From Nectonema munidae (Eukaryota; Nematomorpha; Nectonematoida; Nectonematidae): DNA of 64,000 bases. The stretch lies in contig JAUIRK010000952.1 of NCBI GenBank assembly GCA_030549495.1, positions 372,001 through 436,000 of the forward strand, given 5' to 3'. The position numbers and the translations under genes were made by a program. The notes beneath the pieces are model-generated. The model searched no databases and was not told where the DNA came from. It saw only the letters and a list, made by a program, of their open reading frames with translations. Positions 52,692 to 63,878 of the stretch are shown here, piece by piece; positions within the stretch are counted from its first letter, which is position 1, and each line of letters opens with the position of its first letter.

Positions 52692-52961
52692 TTATAGGCT
52701 TCCTCGGTCATGAGGAATGCCATAATGAGGCTTTTCGGGTGGGATCCCAAAAATTATGTTGAACTTGAAATGGAGCCAAGATTGGAAGAAGTTTGCTAAA
52801 CAAGGATAACATAGAGTAGCGATTGTGGTACAACCAGTAATGAATATTGCAAAAAGAAGGAAAGACAAAAAGTAAAACCGACATTTTATTTGACCAGCAA
52901 AAGGCATAAAACTGTGTAATAAATAAAAAATATGAAGCAATAAAATTAAATTTTTTAGCAT
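52692..52961 (-). CDS. Weak candidate: small hydrophobic protein or exon, unknown
   Basis: An 89-residue frame starting MLKNLILLLHIFYLLHSFM (signal-like), with a second hydrophobic run FYFLSFLLFAIFITG followed by a Cys pair and ending IPPEKPHYGIPHDRGSL. Not recognised. Overlapping frames are also hydrophobic, which is common for AT-rich DNA, so chance is likely. Confidence 0.15.
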   Translation of the reverse strand: MLKNLILLLHIFYLLHSFMPFAGQIKCRFYFLSFLLFAIFITGCTTIATLCYPCLANFFQSWLHFKFNIIFGIPPEKPHYGIPHDRGSL

Positions 52962-53493
52962 AATTTAATTTATAAAAATGAATCATATAAAAATTAATAC
53001 ATAATTACTATTGTTATTTGGCCCACACTACCATCCACGAATATATTATTTTGATATGTAAATTCGCTATAAAATTGCAACAAGTATATATGGAAGGTGG
53101 GGACCTACTGACTGACTCTACAGGTAAAATAGAAAAAGGGCGCGATAAAGCGTGTATGCACACAAGAATAGCCTGATGCACAAAAGCTATGTAAACATAA
53201 AAATCATTTGAGATCTACACGTTATCACAGTATGTAAAGCGCGCGCTTTTATATATTATATGCTGAAATAAAAAAATCGCAATGTGTGATATAGATACAC
53301 GGGGGATGCTGCTACATTTGATCACAAACACAGAGACGTAGGTATAATAACACACACACACACAGCATAGAAGTATAATGAATATAGAAGCTGAATTGAA
53401 CGTGGGAATAGAAGAGGGCTGCTTCTTCGTGATTGAAGGAATAAGGATGCTTTCGAGCAAAACAAACGCCAAAATAACAGCCATGACAATCAC

Positions 53494-53578
53494 GGATTGA
53501 GAAGGTGGAAATAACTGATGAATAGCGACAAAAACGCTACGATTGCAATGGAGATAACCATCTTCAATGAAAAATAAT
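53494..53578 (-). CDS. Weak candidate: first coding exon with signal-anchor sequence
   Basis: A strong polypyrimidine acceptor (CCTCTTTTTCAG) is followed by 17 untranslated bases and ATG (53561), encoding MVISIAIVAFLSLFISYFHL then LN, with a possible donor AATCC|GTGATT. This would be a typical signal-peptide exon of a minus-strand gene, but no convincing following exon was found. Confidence 0.2.
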
Positions 53579-55902
53579 CTGAAAAAGAGGAAAAAGATCG
53601 TTTATCAGCGCGGTATCCAACGCAAACGCGTCATTCGACTCTTCTCTTAGATTAAAAATATTGGTATGTTTGGAAACCATTTTCAAACATAATTTTGGTT
53701 GTATTGAAAAATATTGTTATTTAACTTATACAGTATAGTTAAATATAATTTCAGAGAGCAGAGGCGCGCACCCTCAAAACATTTTGGAGGGAGCGGGAAA
53801 TAATTTTTTTTTACAATTTTTTTATAAAAAATTTTTAGTCCAATGAACACACCACATATATTTCGAGGCTCAACAAGAGAACAAAATCATTCATATGTGA
53901 TAGAGTCAAAGCAAAAACAAATGGGGATAAATCTTCATGCACGCTAGTACTTTGCACTCATTTATTAGTGTAATCAGTGCATTCCCAATTATTCTATTTC
54001 GTCTCTAACCAAGTGAATAACGCTTTGGGCTAGAACAAATTCTTTAAATGATCATAAAGTTAAATAATCTGGAGATATCATACATTTCTCTGAAGGTATG
54101 ATTTATAGTTATCATCATGAGCTTGGTAAAGAAATTTTATTACACCAGAGATAGGAGATTTTAAATTTAAAAAAAATCTATAATACTTTCACTAAATTTT
54201 CAAATAGGTACGGTTTTTGGCAAGAATAGACGATTGGCGAGAAGGATCTAAAATTGAATGAATAGAATAGCTTACGCCTCATTTTACATGATAGATAGAA
54301 GCTTTCTCATTAGAACAAACATGGAGAGAGAGTAAGAGTGATCACTACTCATTGCATGTAATAAGTTTTTCAACCGGTTATTGAATCCAACGCTCACAGA
54401 TGCCCTTTTAGATTTGCCTGTTCTAGTATGACTCTAAAAACGGTCTATTTTGCAAATCTAAGGAAAGATACTTCTTGGTTCAGCCGTTTCAATATTTTGT
54501 GTTCGAAGGTCAAAATGTCTGTCTTCTGAAAAGTGTATGAAAAGACTTTTAATTATAAAACTCATTGGTAATATAGAAACACTTTGTTTATGCGATACTC
54601 GATTATTCGACATCCCCGCTATGCGATACAATATTGACTCTAACTAATTTTATCAATGTTTTCACCCCAGTTATTCTGACATCAACACTGTCTTCAGCAA
54701 ACGAGAGGTTCTCATGCATGTCTGAATAATATGTTAATCCGACAAATCAATCATGGGATCGTAATTTTTATTTGATACCCGCATTTAACACTAGAAAAGC
54801 CAACTTTTTTGCAGGTAAAAGACATTGTGTTGTATACGACCCTAACATAAAAGTTAACAAGGTTTTAAAGTTTGCTAAAATAGAGGCAAAAAACTTTATT
54901 TTACCTTAAACACTAAATATTTTGGGTAGTGTATATAAGTAGAACACAAATCTAATTCTACTTCTTTTTCAGATATTATCTCTTTTCTAAAACCATGTGA
55001 AGTTCGCGGTAAAAAATTGTTATAATTGAAAAAATTGTAGACAAACATCAACCAGCTAATGGGAGAGGAAAAAAGCTGACAAAAAGAAATCTTCACCCTT
55101 CACTGAAGAATTTCACAGAAGAGAGTGAAATGTGAAGATGATGAAGTTGATCAAGAGCGAATACTCAGCTACATGCTCTTGCCACTGAAGACATCATATA
55201 GCAGATTCTCAACAAAAGTCAAAGATTTTTTAAATACGGCCTTACTCTGAAGCGTCACAGACAAGAAATCGATTTTTTACAGGTTTTTTTCCAGCAGCTA
55301 ACAATTCTTTGTCAACCTCTCCTCCTCTTACCAATTGTCAGCAGGTCTGGTCATGCTCTTATTATTGCTCTCTTATTATGTAAATTGTTTCAAGATACAT
55401 TTAGGAGTTAGGTCTAGAAATTGACAAGTAAGAAGTCCGGAGGAACCTAAATTTGCCTGATTTAAATATAAATTGAAAGTCTAAAAAATGTTTCGAAGAA
55501 AATATTTTCACAATTTTCCTATAAAATTAAAAATCAAATTTTATGAAAACATTTAAACTTTTTCACATTGACAATGTTACTTAGAAAAAATTGATAATGG
55601 AAATTTTTGAATAATTGGCCCCTAAAAGATCAGTGTGAAGTAACTTGCCATATGAGGGTATGTTAAGTTTATCATGGCAAACACTTTTCTTGAAGAGCAA
55701 CAAACACAATATTCTTTTTCGGTATTGCAGGAGCTCCATCTGTTGCAACTTAAAAGATTATCCCAGCAAGCACACATCTATTTCATTTGGATAAAGACTG
55801 AAGATACGTTCGCTATCAGCACTTATTGCGACACACAATACATAAAACATTACGCGCAACAACAGATAATATAGGAAAATACCTTCAACATATGACACTG
55901 CA
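53579..55902. other. Intergenic stretch
   Basis: No gene recognised. TACTCGATTATTCGACATC... near 54597 resembles pogo/Tigger-type termini, but a partner end was not fixed. Confidence 0.4.
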
Positions 55903-55960
55903 CAGTGGCGAATCTAGAAATTTCTTATAGAGGGGGGGGGGGGGCGAAATCTATTTAAAT
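55903..55960 (+). mobile_element. hAT-like element terminus with G tract
   Basis: CAGTGGCGAATCTAGAAATT followed by a long G run and GGGCGAAA. Similar CAGTGGCG...GGGCG ends occur on hAT MITEs, and the G-run/GGGCGAAA arrangement echoes the element at 16690. The other end was not found. Confidence 0.35.
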
Positions 55961-56498
55961 TTTTTGCAATTTTGCTAAAAGTCTTCAGAGAATACGACAG
56001 CTGTATTATGTCTTTTAGAATCACTGATTACCTGTGTTTTCTTTTTTTTAACATTATTTTGCCATGAATAAATTGCAAAAAAAATTATTTTTACGAAAGG
56101 ATAATTTTCGAAGCCATTTTTCATAGGGGTACTTTGTCTAAAGAAACAAACGCAGTTTTGATTATGTAAAAGTGTCTGTGTGTGGTGCATGTGATGTGAT
56201 GTACTTTACTGATGTTACTTACACTCTAACTAACAGATAGCAATGAATCAATTTCGTATAAATTATAAAAAAATTTAACAACTACTTCGCAAATACTCGT
56301 AATTTTACGATGTGAACTAACTCGGAGTACGAGCCGATTCCGGCCAGCAGTACGTTTTAAAAAAATTATCCGCGCTTTATGTGCGAGTTTGGCCAATCCG
56401 CTCGAGTGGCATGGATTTACTTGTTCGATATGTCTTTTTCAGCCATTTTTCCTTTCATATGACATAGATCTAAGGATATCTCTTCCACCGCATTAAAA

Positions 56499-57044
56499 TT
56501 ATCCACCAATTCTTCTTGGAATCGTTTGATGTGAGAAGTGTGTTTCGTTGAATAAATGTACATTTCCACGACAATTTTCTTTGAAAGCAATTAAATCGCG
56601 TTTATTTATGCCCTTTTGAGCAATTTCCTCAGCTCTTGAATAACTAATTCTTAAACATCTATCATCTTCTTTAACAAGAACAACTCTAATAAAAGTCCTT
56701 TGATATGATAAAAACTCTTTTGCCAATTCTTCCATTTTTCTTCGCCTCTTTCGTCATCTATTTTACCATACTCATTTTCATGCTTGGCAAACATTGTGAG
56801 TAGCAACCCTTGATATCACATCCATTGCTTGCAGAAATTTTTCATTAAATATATGAGATAACTTATGTTGCCACATGTTTCGGGCCGTCAAGTGGTGGTC
56901 ATCTGTCCATTCAATATCGAACTTCCATTTTTCTTCTATTTTTTTATTGGCAAATACAATAGTTTCTGAAAACAAAAAAATATGACTTATTCTGCCTTGA
57001 ATTAATTTAAAAAAGATAAACATTAAATTCCTTCTTTGATTCAC
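56499..57044 (-). pseudogene. Unidentified degenerate coding remnant
   Basis: Two successive frames have protein-like composition: FANKKIEEKWKFDIEWTDDH then HLTARNMWQHKLSHIFNEKF, and KEFLSYQRTFIRVVLVKEDD with RISYSRAEEIAQKGINKRDL. The first has a Trp/His-rich helix pattern. Not recognised; probably an old element rather than a host gene. Confidence 0.3.
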
Positions 57045-57634
57045 CTACAAAAAAATGAAACCCCGCCTAAACTCCAAAATAGTGATTTGAATTTTAGCGC
57101 TGACATTCTTGTAATTTCTGAATAAAATTTCTGTGCATTTTAGATTAATAAAAAAGGAAGCAAATCAATACAATGAAAGTTGAGTGTGCTGAGCAGTTGC
57201 GGGAGACGTACAAGAGGACATTGATAAGAGAAAATCGACGAGAAAGTTAAGGGCTGATAAAGGAAAAAGAGGCTCTAACGCTAAAGGACAATTACCATAA
57301 TGATATTTGTAAGGGGTGCAAGCAAGTGGAGAAGCTGCGTCTAAACTGTAATTTATCCAGTCCTAGAAGATTACAAAGCTCTTGCCTTGCGTAACGAGAT
57401 CTCTGTCTTTGGCCTTTTCTTATATTGATAATAATTCGCTCGTTCACAAAGTTAGGAACGACAAACTTAATTTTGATTATGAGAGATCCCATTTTTAGCA
57501 GTTTAGCATCCATAAAGCGCCCACTTTAAATCGCTTCATCTCATAATACTTGCGTATTCATCTTATCAAAAAGATTCGAATAGTGTTGGCCACAGCAAGG
57601 TGGTATTATCATTACGACTAGAACGAAAATAACG
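57045..57634. other. Intergenic stretch
   Basis: A 73-residue minus-strand frame (57292-57513) is present but unrecognised; nothing else seen. Confidence 0.4.
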
Positions 57635-57774
57635 GTAAAGGTACCGTGGGTGTGTTTCCATTGACAAGGCCCTGATGTACCGCTTATGTCAAACTATGAG
57701 CAAATTGGCATCGATGAGGATTCGAACCCAGAGGCTTTCGTGCTGAGTCCATCATCTCAGCCAACCTGTCATGC
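57635..57774 (-). repeat. tRNA-derived SINE
   Basis: On the minus strand: ACAGGTTGGCTGAGATGATG (A-box region), B-box GGTTCGAATCC, then CGGTACATCAGGGCCTTGTC and GGAAACACACCCACGGTACC. This is the best preserved of the three copies of this SINE (with 18112 and, more distantly, 12650). Confidence 0.8.
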
Positions 57775-58679
57775 TGATATTTATTCAAAAGCCAATTTAT
57801 TCACACACGATATCTTCTTTATCAATTAAGGAGGCAGGGTCATTCCATTTTCCAAACGTTCTTCGACTTTATCACCATAAAGTTCGTGTTTGTAAATTAA
57901 CCGACTAACCAGAATCAGATTTAGTCGGCTTTATAAAAATATGAGAGCCTGCTTTTCAAAGGAAAAACTTCGACGATTTACCCAATATAAAATGTATATG
58001 AAAGGGTTTTACGGCTACTTTCCCAGCAAGCGAGGGCCTAGCTAGCTAGACGCAAGACAGCATTGCACGTCGTCTCATCATTAATGCTATTGCACGCATA
58101 TATTATCTCACACACCCAACCAAAAATGTCTTCAATGCATGCTTTAATTAAATTCCCCCCACGCACACTTCTGATCATTCTGTGTTCAATGCGATAATTG
58201 GCTGATTCCATTTCGGATGAAAGTGCGCAAACGACTTATGTACAGCAGGATTCATGAATCGTAAATAGGCTGTAATACCAACAATAGGAGTGTATCTCTA
58301 CTAGATCGATATTTCTTGAATGCAAAAATCATTTCATCTCTAATGCGCGATGCGCTGGCACTGATTCCCCATATAAACAGTATTAAAAAAAATTAAGCAC
58401 CAAATTTAATATTTTTTTTTTTTAAAAAAAAATTATCATGCCACATATTATGAGATTGCTTGCATCTTTATTTCTTTTAATGCGAAATACGGTATATATT
58501 ATAGCATCGTTGTGAAAAAAGTATTTGCACTACATTATTTCATGAAATTTCTAGCGATTTCATGAATTCCTTGAATGTGCTTTACAGATTTCGTGACATC
58601 ACTGGTTTCACACTTTTACTGTAACATATTTAAGTTTGGAATTTTTGTAATTAACAGGTTAAGGTCGGTTTTCACGACT
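57775..58679. other. Intergenic stretch
   Basis: No gene recognised; includes a possible MITE piece near 57895-57985 (CCGACTAACCAGAATCAGAT). Confidence 0.4.
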
Positions 58680-58817
58680 TTAACCCATTTACGACCAATG
58701 TTCCTATTTTGGAGCATAAGTAATTTCATCTTCGTCTGCTTTTTTCAATGACTTTGAATATAAATCGTCTGCGTTTTTTTAGATATCGTCTGCTTTGCTT
58801 GGTCTTAAATGGGTTAA
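58680..58817. mobile_element. TTAA MITE, subfamily C (138 bp)
   Basis: Starts TTAACCCATTTACGACCAAT and ends TTGGTCTTAAATGGGTTAA. It is the reverse complement of the copy at 62802-62938 over its full length with few differences. ATCGTCTGC blocks lie inside. Confidence 0.9.
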
Positions 58818-58890
58818 GCCGTTAACGACCAGAATAATCAGACGATATCTAGTGTAAAGCAGAAGATTTGCATTGTCGATAACCGGTTAA
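58814..58890. mobile_element. TTAA MITE, subfamily A, short form (77 bp)
   Basis: Starts TTAAGCCGTTAACGACCAG, sharing its TTAA with the end of the preceding subfamily C copy, and ends GATAACCGGTTAA. About half of the subfamily A interior is missing. Confidence 0.8.
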
Positions 58891-59762
58891 CCGAGCTAAG
58901 TCAAGTATAAGAGCGGACCATTACCAAAAAAGGCTTGGAGAAAACAAAACTACACCAGTGAGACCAGTCTTAACGTGTCATAGGTCTAGTAGCTATAACT
59001 AGTAATATTATTATTGCATTGCTATTCTCTGCCTGTAAAGGCGTGTGTGTACATTTGATAATGAAGGAATGAAGGAATTATATACACACAAGATGGTTAC
59101 ACAACAAAGCTTATCGATTTCATCACAATTTAAAAAGATGACACGAATTTATATTCAAAAAAAATGTAAGTATATTTGCGCTACTTCGCTACGTGCGAGA
59201 TATAAAAAAAGACTTATATTTATTACACAAAGCAAGTTAATAATGCTGAAGCTATTTGATACAGCCATCCTTCTTATGAGATTTAAGACGCTCATCATTA
59301 CTTTATATTGAAATGAATTTTTCGAAGATGCATGTTGTTGTGATAGCAAAAATGCATGACAACAAAATGAATATCTTAAAAAAAAATTTTTTTACATTTT
59401 ATCAAAGAAGTTTACGTCGAATATAAGGAGGATAAGAATCATTGAACTTATATATAGAACATGTAAGTTTAATTTAAAAAAAAATCAATCGTTTTATTTG
59501 ACGTGAACATCTTTGTCAGTGGCAAAGCTAAACCAGGTGCTGACAGGAGCGGATGTTAATTTTCGACCTCCCTAAAACTTCCAATAGCACTCCAAAACGC
59601 TGAAAATTGAAAAAATATAAGCATGCAAACAAACTGTAGCAGCCATTATTAAAGGCTATACACTATTCGTGTTGCATTTTCATACTCAAGCCCGTTGATA
59701 TGGCGGGCAAGGGTCATTCATTTTCCACTCCCTTGAAATATATGACAGTGTATTGCACTTTC

Positions 59763-59862
59763 TTAGAGTCGACTTTATAAAAATATGATCGTCTGCGTTT
59801 ATAAATTCTTTGTAATACAAATCGTTTGCTTTCGATTGGTGACCGTCTGATTTAACCGGTTA
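59763..59862. mobile_element. TTAA MITE piece, subfamily A, truncated
   Basis: GAGTCGACTTTATAAAAATA, ATCGTCTGCG, TAATACAAATCG and GACCGTCTGATTTAA in the order expected for a subfamily A copy in reverse orientation, lacking a clear left terminus. Confidence 0.65.
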
Positions 59863-59970
59863 ACGACCAAATTAATCAGACGATATTAAATGTAAAGCAG
59901 AAGATTTGTATTAAAACGCAGACGATTCACATTAAAGTCCACAATTTTCAACTCAGACGGTTAACTTCTT
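59859..59970. mobile_element. TTAA MITE, subfamily A, second copy in head-to-head arrangement
   Basis: TTAACCGGTTAACGACCAAA, CAGACGATATTAAATGTAAA, GCAGAAGATTTGTATTAAAA and CGCAGACGATTC, ending at ACTCAGACGGTTAAC. Abuts the previous copy at a TTAA. Confidence 0.75.
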
Positions 59971-60222
59971 AAAATTAAAATTAGTTTTGCCCCACCCCCC
60001 GTTCTTTAGTCAAATGACACGGCTAGATCTAGTAATACAAATAAATTTGACCCAGAGTGTGAACCTCCCCCTCTCCCTTTTGTACGGCACTATTTTTTGG
60101 GGTTTGAGTCCATTTTTCTTAGAGCATCTCAGTTAGGGCTGGACAAACGTTTGTGTTCTCTATAAGACAAAAAATAGAAGATTCAACAAGGACTTTCTTT
60201 CATGCATTGCATTTTTGAAAAA

Positions 60223-60315
60223 TAATCGTCTGCTTTTCTTTTTGAATCAATTTTCAAGCAGACGATTTTCATTTCGTGGATCAGTGTCATCATTTCCACT
60301 AAGCTTATTCAGTAG
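60223..60315. mobile_element. TTAA MITE piece, subfamily B
   Basis: AATAATCGTCTGCTTTTCTT faces AAGCAGACGATTTTCATTTC around a short centre, followed by GATCAGTGTCATC. Outer termini are diverged. Confidence 0.6.
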
Positions 60316-61276
60316 TTTACCGTGGATAAAACTTGGCCTTCCCGTAAGGGCGTTTGTTTAAAAACATTAACTTTGGGATGATAGCCGATTTTTAGAGTAC
60401 CTATGATAGGAACGGGAGAGTAGGAATCGTTATCTAATGAAATGTTAAAGTCAGATTCAAAAGCGCCTATTTTTAAGAATTATTTAAAAATAATTAATTA
60501 ATTTAAGATTAAGCATTTCAAGTCTAATGTAGCAGAGACCGACGGGGAGCTTTTTATATTTTCTTTCAAAGAAACATTGCAGCATAGCTAAATTCAAACG
60601 ACAATGAAAGAAATTTATTGAAAAAAATCTTGAATCAAGTTATTGTTTTCGTGATCAATAAAATCAAAGTATCTCCCTTTTTGGATTTAAATGATTTCTT
60701 TTATTTGTAGCAAATCGAGGTCCTAAATGAAAAATTCGTTCATATTTTGAATTGCTAATCGGAATATATTCAAAAAATATCAATTGAGCGGACTTTCTTT
60801 TCTTTGTTGCCACCAAGTAAAAATATTATCATATTCGTAATTTTCCATTTCTTCAACTAATTTGGAAATATATACAATTTTGCTTGCTTGTTGGAGAAAG
60901 TTCAACCAAAACACTCACTTTATAAAGATTGAGCTATCACTACAGTTTATATGATTTTATGTTAGCAGACAAGATCATTAAAATAAATCAATAAAATAAA
61001 TCAATAAAATGAACACTCTCCTTTTCAATATGCCCACATTTTTTCTCCCCTTATACGCGGAATCGAGCCATGCGGAGAAAGAAGAGTTTGGGGGAACCAG
61101 GGGGGCTCTGGTATGTAGTATGTATGTGTGGGTGGGTATGTATGTCTAGATGTTTTCCATGCGTGTAATACAAATAAATACGAAAGTATTAGGAATGTAT
61201 GTGCGCTAACACTAACAACACTAATGCTAATTTCTACACTAACCCTAACCCCGACTATAGATTTTCATACATATTA
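60316..61276. other. Intergenic stretch
   Basis: No gene recognised. A GTATGTATGTGTGGGTGGG microsatellite lies near 61100 and a short CTAACCCTAACCCC run near 61240. Confidence 0.4.
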
Positions 61277-61355
61277 AGCCTTTCATTACCAGAAAAATCA
61301 GACGATATTTATTAAAAAACAGAAGATTCATATATAAAACAATTTGAAAAATAAA
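61277..61355. mobile_element. TTAA MITE piece, subfamily D
   Basis: Begins ATTAAGCCTTTCATTACCAG with AATCAGACGATATTTATTAA and AACAGAAGATTCATAT inside. It resembles the start of 61724-61860. Confidence 0.55.
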
Positions 61356-61450
61356 TGAGAGAGTCGTGTAGCATCAACCCCATACTCCAAGAAGACGTAA
61401 AACGCTCTCTTCTAAATCTCTCTTCTATCCTACATATCTGTTATAAATGA

Positions 61451-61701
61451 TTGACCCGTTATCGGCCAGAATAAGCAGACGATATCTAATGTAAAGCAGA
61501 AGATTTGTATTAACCCGTTAACGACCAGAATAATCAGACGATATCTAATGTAAAGCAGAATATTTGTACTAAAGAGCTTTGATAAACGCAGACGATTTTA
61601 TTTTTGTAAAGTCGACTATAGTTAACGGGTTAAAAAGCATTTATAAAAGCAGACGATTCATATTTGTCGAGATATGTCGACTGTGCTCGATAACCTGTTA
61701 G
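61451..61701. mobile_element. TTAA MITE, subfamily A, outer copy split by an inner copy
   Basis: The left half runs TTGACCCGTTATCGGCCAGA to GCAGAAGATTTGTATTAA. The right half resumes TTAAAAAGCATTTATAAAAG and ends GATAACCTGTTAG. Removing the inner copy and one TTAA restores TTTGTATTAAAAAGCATT, the same as the uninterrupted copy at 33119-33255 read in reverse. Confidence 0.92.
61514..61629. mobile_element. TTAA MITE, subfamily A, inner copy (116 bp, CCC...GGG)
   Basis: Begins CCCGTTAACGACCAGAATAA and ends CGACTATAGTTAACGGG. Flanked by TTAA on both sides (61510-61513 and 61630-61633) within the outer copy. The exact boundaries are fixed by comparison with the uninterrupted copy at 33119. Confidence 0.93.
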
Positions 61702-61723
61702 CACACTTGCAAAGACCATATTC

Positions 61724-61860
61724 CTTAACCTTTCGTGAATTGAAAAATCAGAAGATATTTATTAAAAAGCAGAAGATTCATATACAAAACTATTTGAAAA
61801 AACAGAAGAAGGTAACATTGTTTATGTACCATATATGATACACTGATCACAAAAGGGTTA
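61724..61860. mobile_element. TTAA MITE, subfamily D (137 bp)
   Basis: TTAACCTTTCGTGAATTG at the left and CACTGATCACAAAAGGGTTA at the right, with ATCAGAAGATATTTATTAAA and AGCAGAAGATTCATATAC inside. Confidence 0.75.
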
Positions 61861-62278
61861 TTAAAGGCCCATTTATGAATTGGTTGAGAACTTGTCAATC
61901 AACTATTATGCAAATTGAGGAAGAGTTTGAATAGTCACAAAATCAGCGGTAGGGTTGCAGTCGGCTTTTTTTGTTATTACTAAGATTGCCTCCGACTCGC
62001 CCGCCATTTAAAAATAGTGTCAAATTTCGGGTACTAGAAATAAGCTAGTGAAATTTACAAACGTCAACAAGTATGTATGTGCGTTGCTTTACAATCCAAT
62101 CTCTAAAAATTCAGTGCAAAATGCCTATATACACGGTAAACTGCATCATCTCCCTATACTTGCTATGAAATGAAATTCATAATGCAAAAAAACCGTACAT
62201 GATCCTGTGAGTGGAGGAAAAGGCGCCATATAAAAAATTGACACTTCCGACTAAAAATCTAATCATAATAAATTATCT

Positions 62279-62650
62279 TTATTTTGGATATGTACGGAAT
62301 AAAAAGGTGTGTCCGCATGGAGAAGTTTTACTGTAATTTCTTTCTGCAAGTATGAGTTGTAGCTGGCAGCCAAAATTCAATATTTGCTCACTTATCTCAA
62401 AAAAAATGAAGAAGAAGGTTAAGAATACGGTGAAAGCAATAAATCCGAAGGTTTTCTTCGCGCTGGGGAGTTGAAAGAAACGAAACTCCGACATCTTTAT
62501 TCCTACTAATTTATCATTTTTTCTACTGAGTTTTTTGGCGTACCATTTTTTAGTGAACAAAAGAAAGAAGGTATTATTAGAAGTCCTAAGAAAAACAGTG
62601 AACATTATTATCATCCTCTCAAATGCTTTCGATTCAGATTCTCCAAGCAA
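62279..62650 (-). CDS. Weak candidate: membrane-associated frame, unknown
   Basis: The frame has two hydrophobic parts (MIIMFTVFLRTSNNTFFLLF and KTFGFIAFTVFLTFFFIFFE) separated by a basic linker KKWYAKKLSRKNDKL. The first 12 codons precede the first ATG. Not recognised. Could be a host exon, or chance in AT-rich DNA. Confidence 0.2.
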   Translation of the reverse strand: MLGESESKAFERMIIMFTVFLRTSNNTFFLLFTKKWYAKKLSRKNDKLVGIKMSEFRFFQLPSAKKTFGFIAFTVFLTFFFIFFEISEQILNFGCQLQLILAERNYSKTSPCGHTFLFRTYPK

Positions 62651-62801
62651 ATCCTCAAATGATCATCATCATCCCAATCATCATAGTGGTCGTCATCATC
62701 CTCATCGCTTTGTATATAAATAGAAAATTAAAAGCATATCCTCACTATTTTTTCCATCAGAAGGTCATGATAGTGGAATATAAACGCAATTTTTTTTTAA
62801 T

Positions 62802-62938
62802 TTAACCCATTTAAGACCAAGCAAAGCAGACGATATCTAAAAAACGCAGACGATTTATATTCAAAGTCATTGAAAAAAGCAGACGAAGATGAAATTACTT
62901 ATGTTCCAAAATAGGAACATTTGTCGTAAATGGGTTAA
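62802..62938. mobile_element. TTAA MITE, subfamily C (137 bp)
   Basis: TTAACCCATTTAAGACCAAG to GTCGTAAATGGGTTAA. Full-length reverse complement of 58680-58817. Interior blocks AAAGCAGACGATATC, ACGCAGACGATTTATATTC and AAAAGCAGACGAAGATG. Confidence 0.92.
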
Positions 62939-63159
62939 ATCAAGAAAATAATATATCCGTATGTCGCAAACATTTAATAGGATTTTCACATACGTTTTCT
63001 TGCAAAAATCTGATTACAAGTTTTAACCAATTGTTATATTTTATCAATAACTTGCAAGGAAGAACTTTTAGTGCAAATCTATGCTCTAACACTTCAACGA
63101 CTACTAAGAGATCAGCTTCCATTAGTCTTTAGAATTGTGGTGGATTCGAATTTTTAGGA

Positions 63160-63245
63160 ATAATCGTTTGCTTCCCTTTTCAATGAAATTTTATAAGCAG
63201 ACAATTTTCAATTCTTCGTAAGCTGATGGTCACAACTGGTCTTCA
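63160..63245. mobile_element. TTAA MITE piece, subfamily B
   Basis: AATAATCGTTTGCTTCCC, TTCAATGAAATTTTATAAGC, AGACAATTTTCAATTCTTC and ACTGGTCTTCAAAGGAG in the order of a subfamily B copy; outer ends diverged. Confidence 0.6.
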
Positions 63246-63585
63246 AAGGAGTAAACATATACCCATTTTTATACACGCATTTACAATACCCGCATTCAAT
63301 ATTTTGAACTTGAACACATTGGAAAAAATGCCAATTTTGGTAAGTAGTTTGATATATTTATTTTACCATATTTTGTGGTATTTTAGAGTGCTTACTCTGA
63401 TTAATTTTCAAGCTGGAAAGCAGAATTTAAAATTCGTTCCAAGCCTTTTGTGTGCATGCAAGCGCAGTCTAAGTTTGAAGCAAATAATGAGAAGCAAGTT
63501 GGCTGAAATTAAGCACGACATCAGCACGCCTTTAAATTTCAAATGTTGGCGATCTGCAGAACAGCAAACCCACTGCATATTTTAA
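63226..63585 (+). CDS. Weak candidate: unknown 119-residue frame
   Basis: Starts inside a MITE piece, which argues against the first residues. The later part (SLLCACKRSLSLKQIMRSKL then AEIKHDISTPLNFKCWRSAE) has protein-like composition after a hydrophobic stretch. Not recognised and unsupported by splice context. Confidence 0.15.
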   Translation: MVTTGLQRSKHIPIFIHAFTIPAFNILNLNTLEKMPILVSSLIYLFYHILWYFRVLTLINFQAGKQNLKFVPSLLCACKRSLSLKQIMRSKLAEIKHDISTPLNFKCWRSAEQQTHCIF

Positions 63586-63729
63586 CGCTTGCCTTGTTCT
63601 CACTAAGAATTTGATGTAAGCATTATCGTGAACATGCTTCTTGCACTATGCACTCAAAATGAATACTTCACTAATACATTGTGAGTATAATTATTCAAAC
63701 AAATTTGAACAAATTTGGAACACCCTTTT

Positions 63730-63755
63730 TTTATAAAAAAAAAAAAATATCCAAC

Positions 63756-63785
<30 letters not shown>
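63730..63785. repeat. Poly(A)-rich low-complexity tract
   Basis: Nearly uninterrupted A runs with two short breaks. May be the A-rich tail of a diverged retroposed element, but no body was identified. Confidence 0.6.
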
Positions 63786-63790
<5 letters not shown>

Positions 63791-63878
63791 AAAAGGGAAG
63801 GGAAAAAAAAAAGTATAAGAAATTTCTGGTCGTTGCAGGGTTAATAATTATCGTCTGATTTTTTTGGTCATAAAAGGG

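Noticed and set aside
61200-61260. CTAACCCTAACCCC run that could be telomeric repeat
   Set aside because: Only about two units embedded in irregular CACTAACA-type sequence; too short to claim an interstitial telomere.
62535-62723. Plus-strand frame with His-rich NDHHHPNHHSGRHHP
   Set aside because: Produced by an ATCATC/CATCCC microsatellite, not a metal-binding protein.
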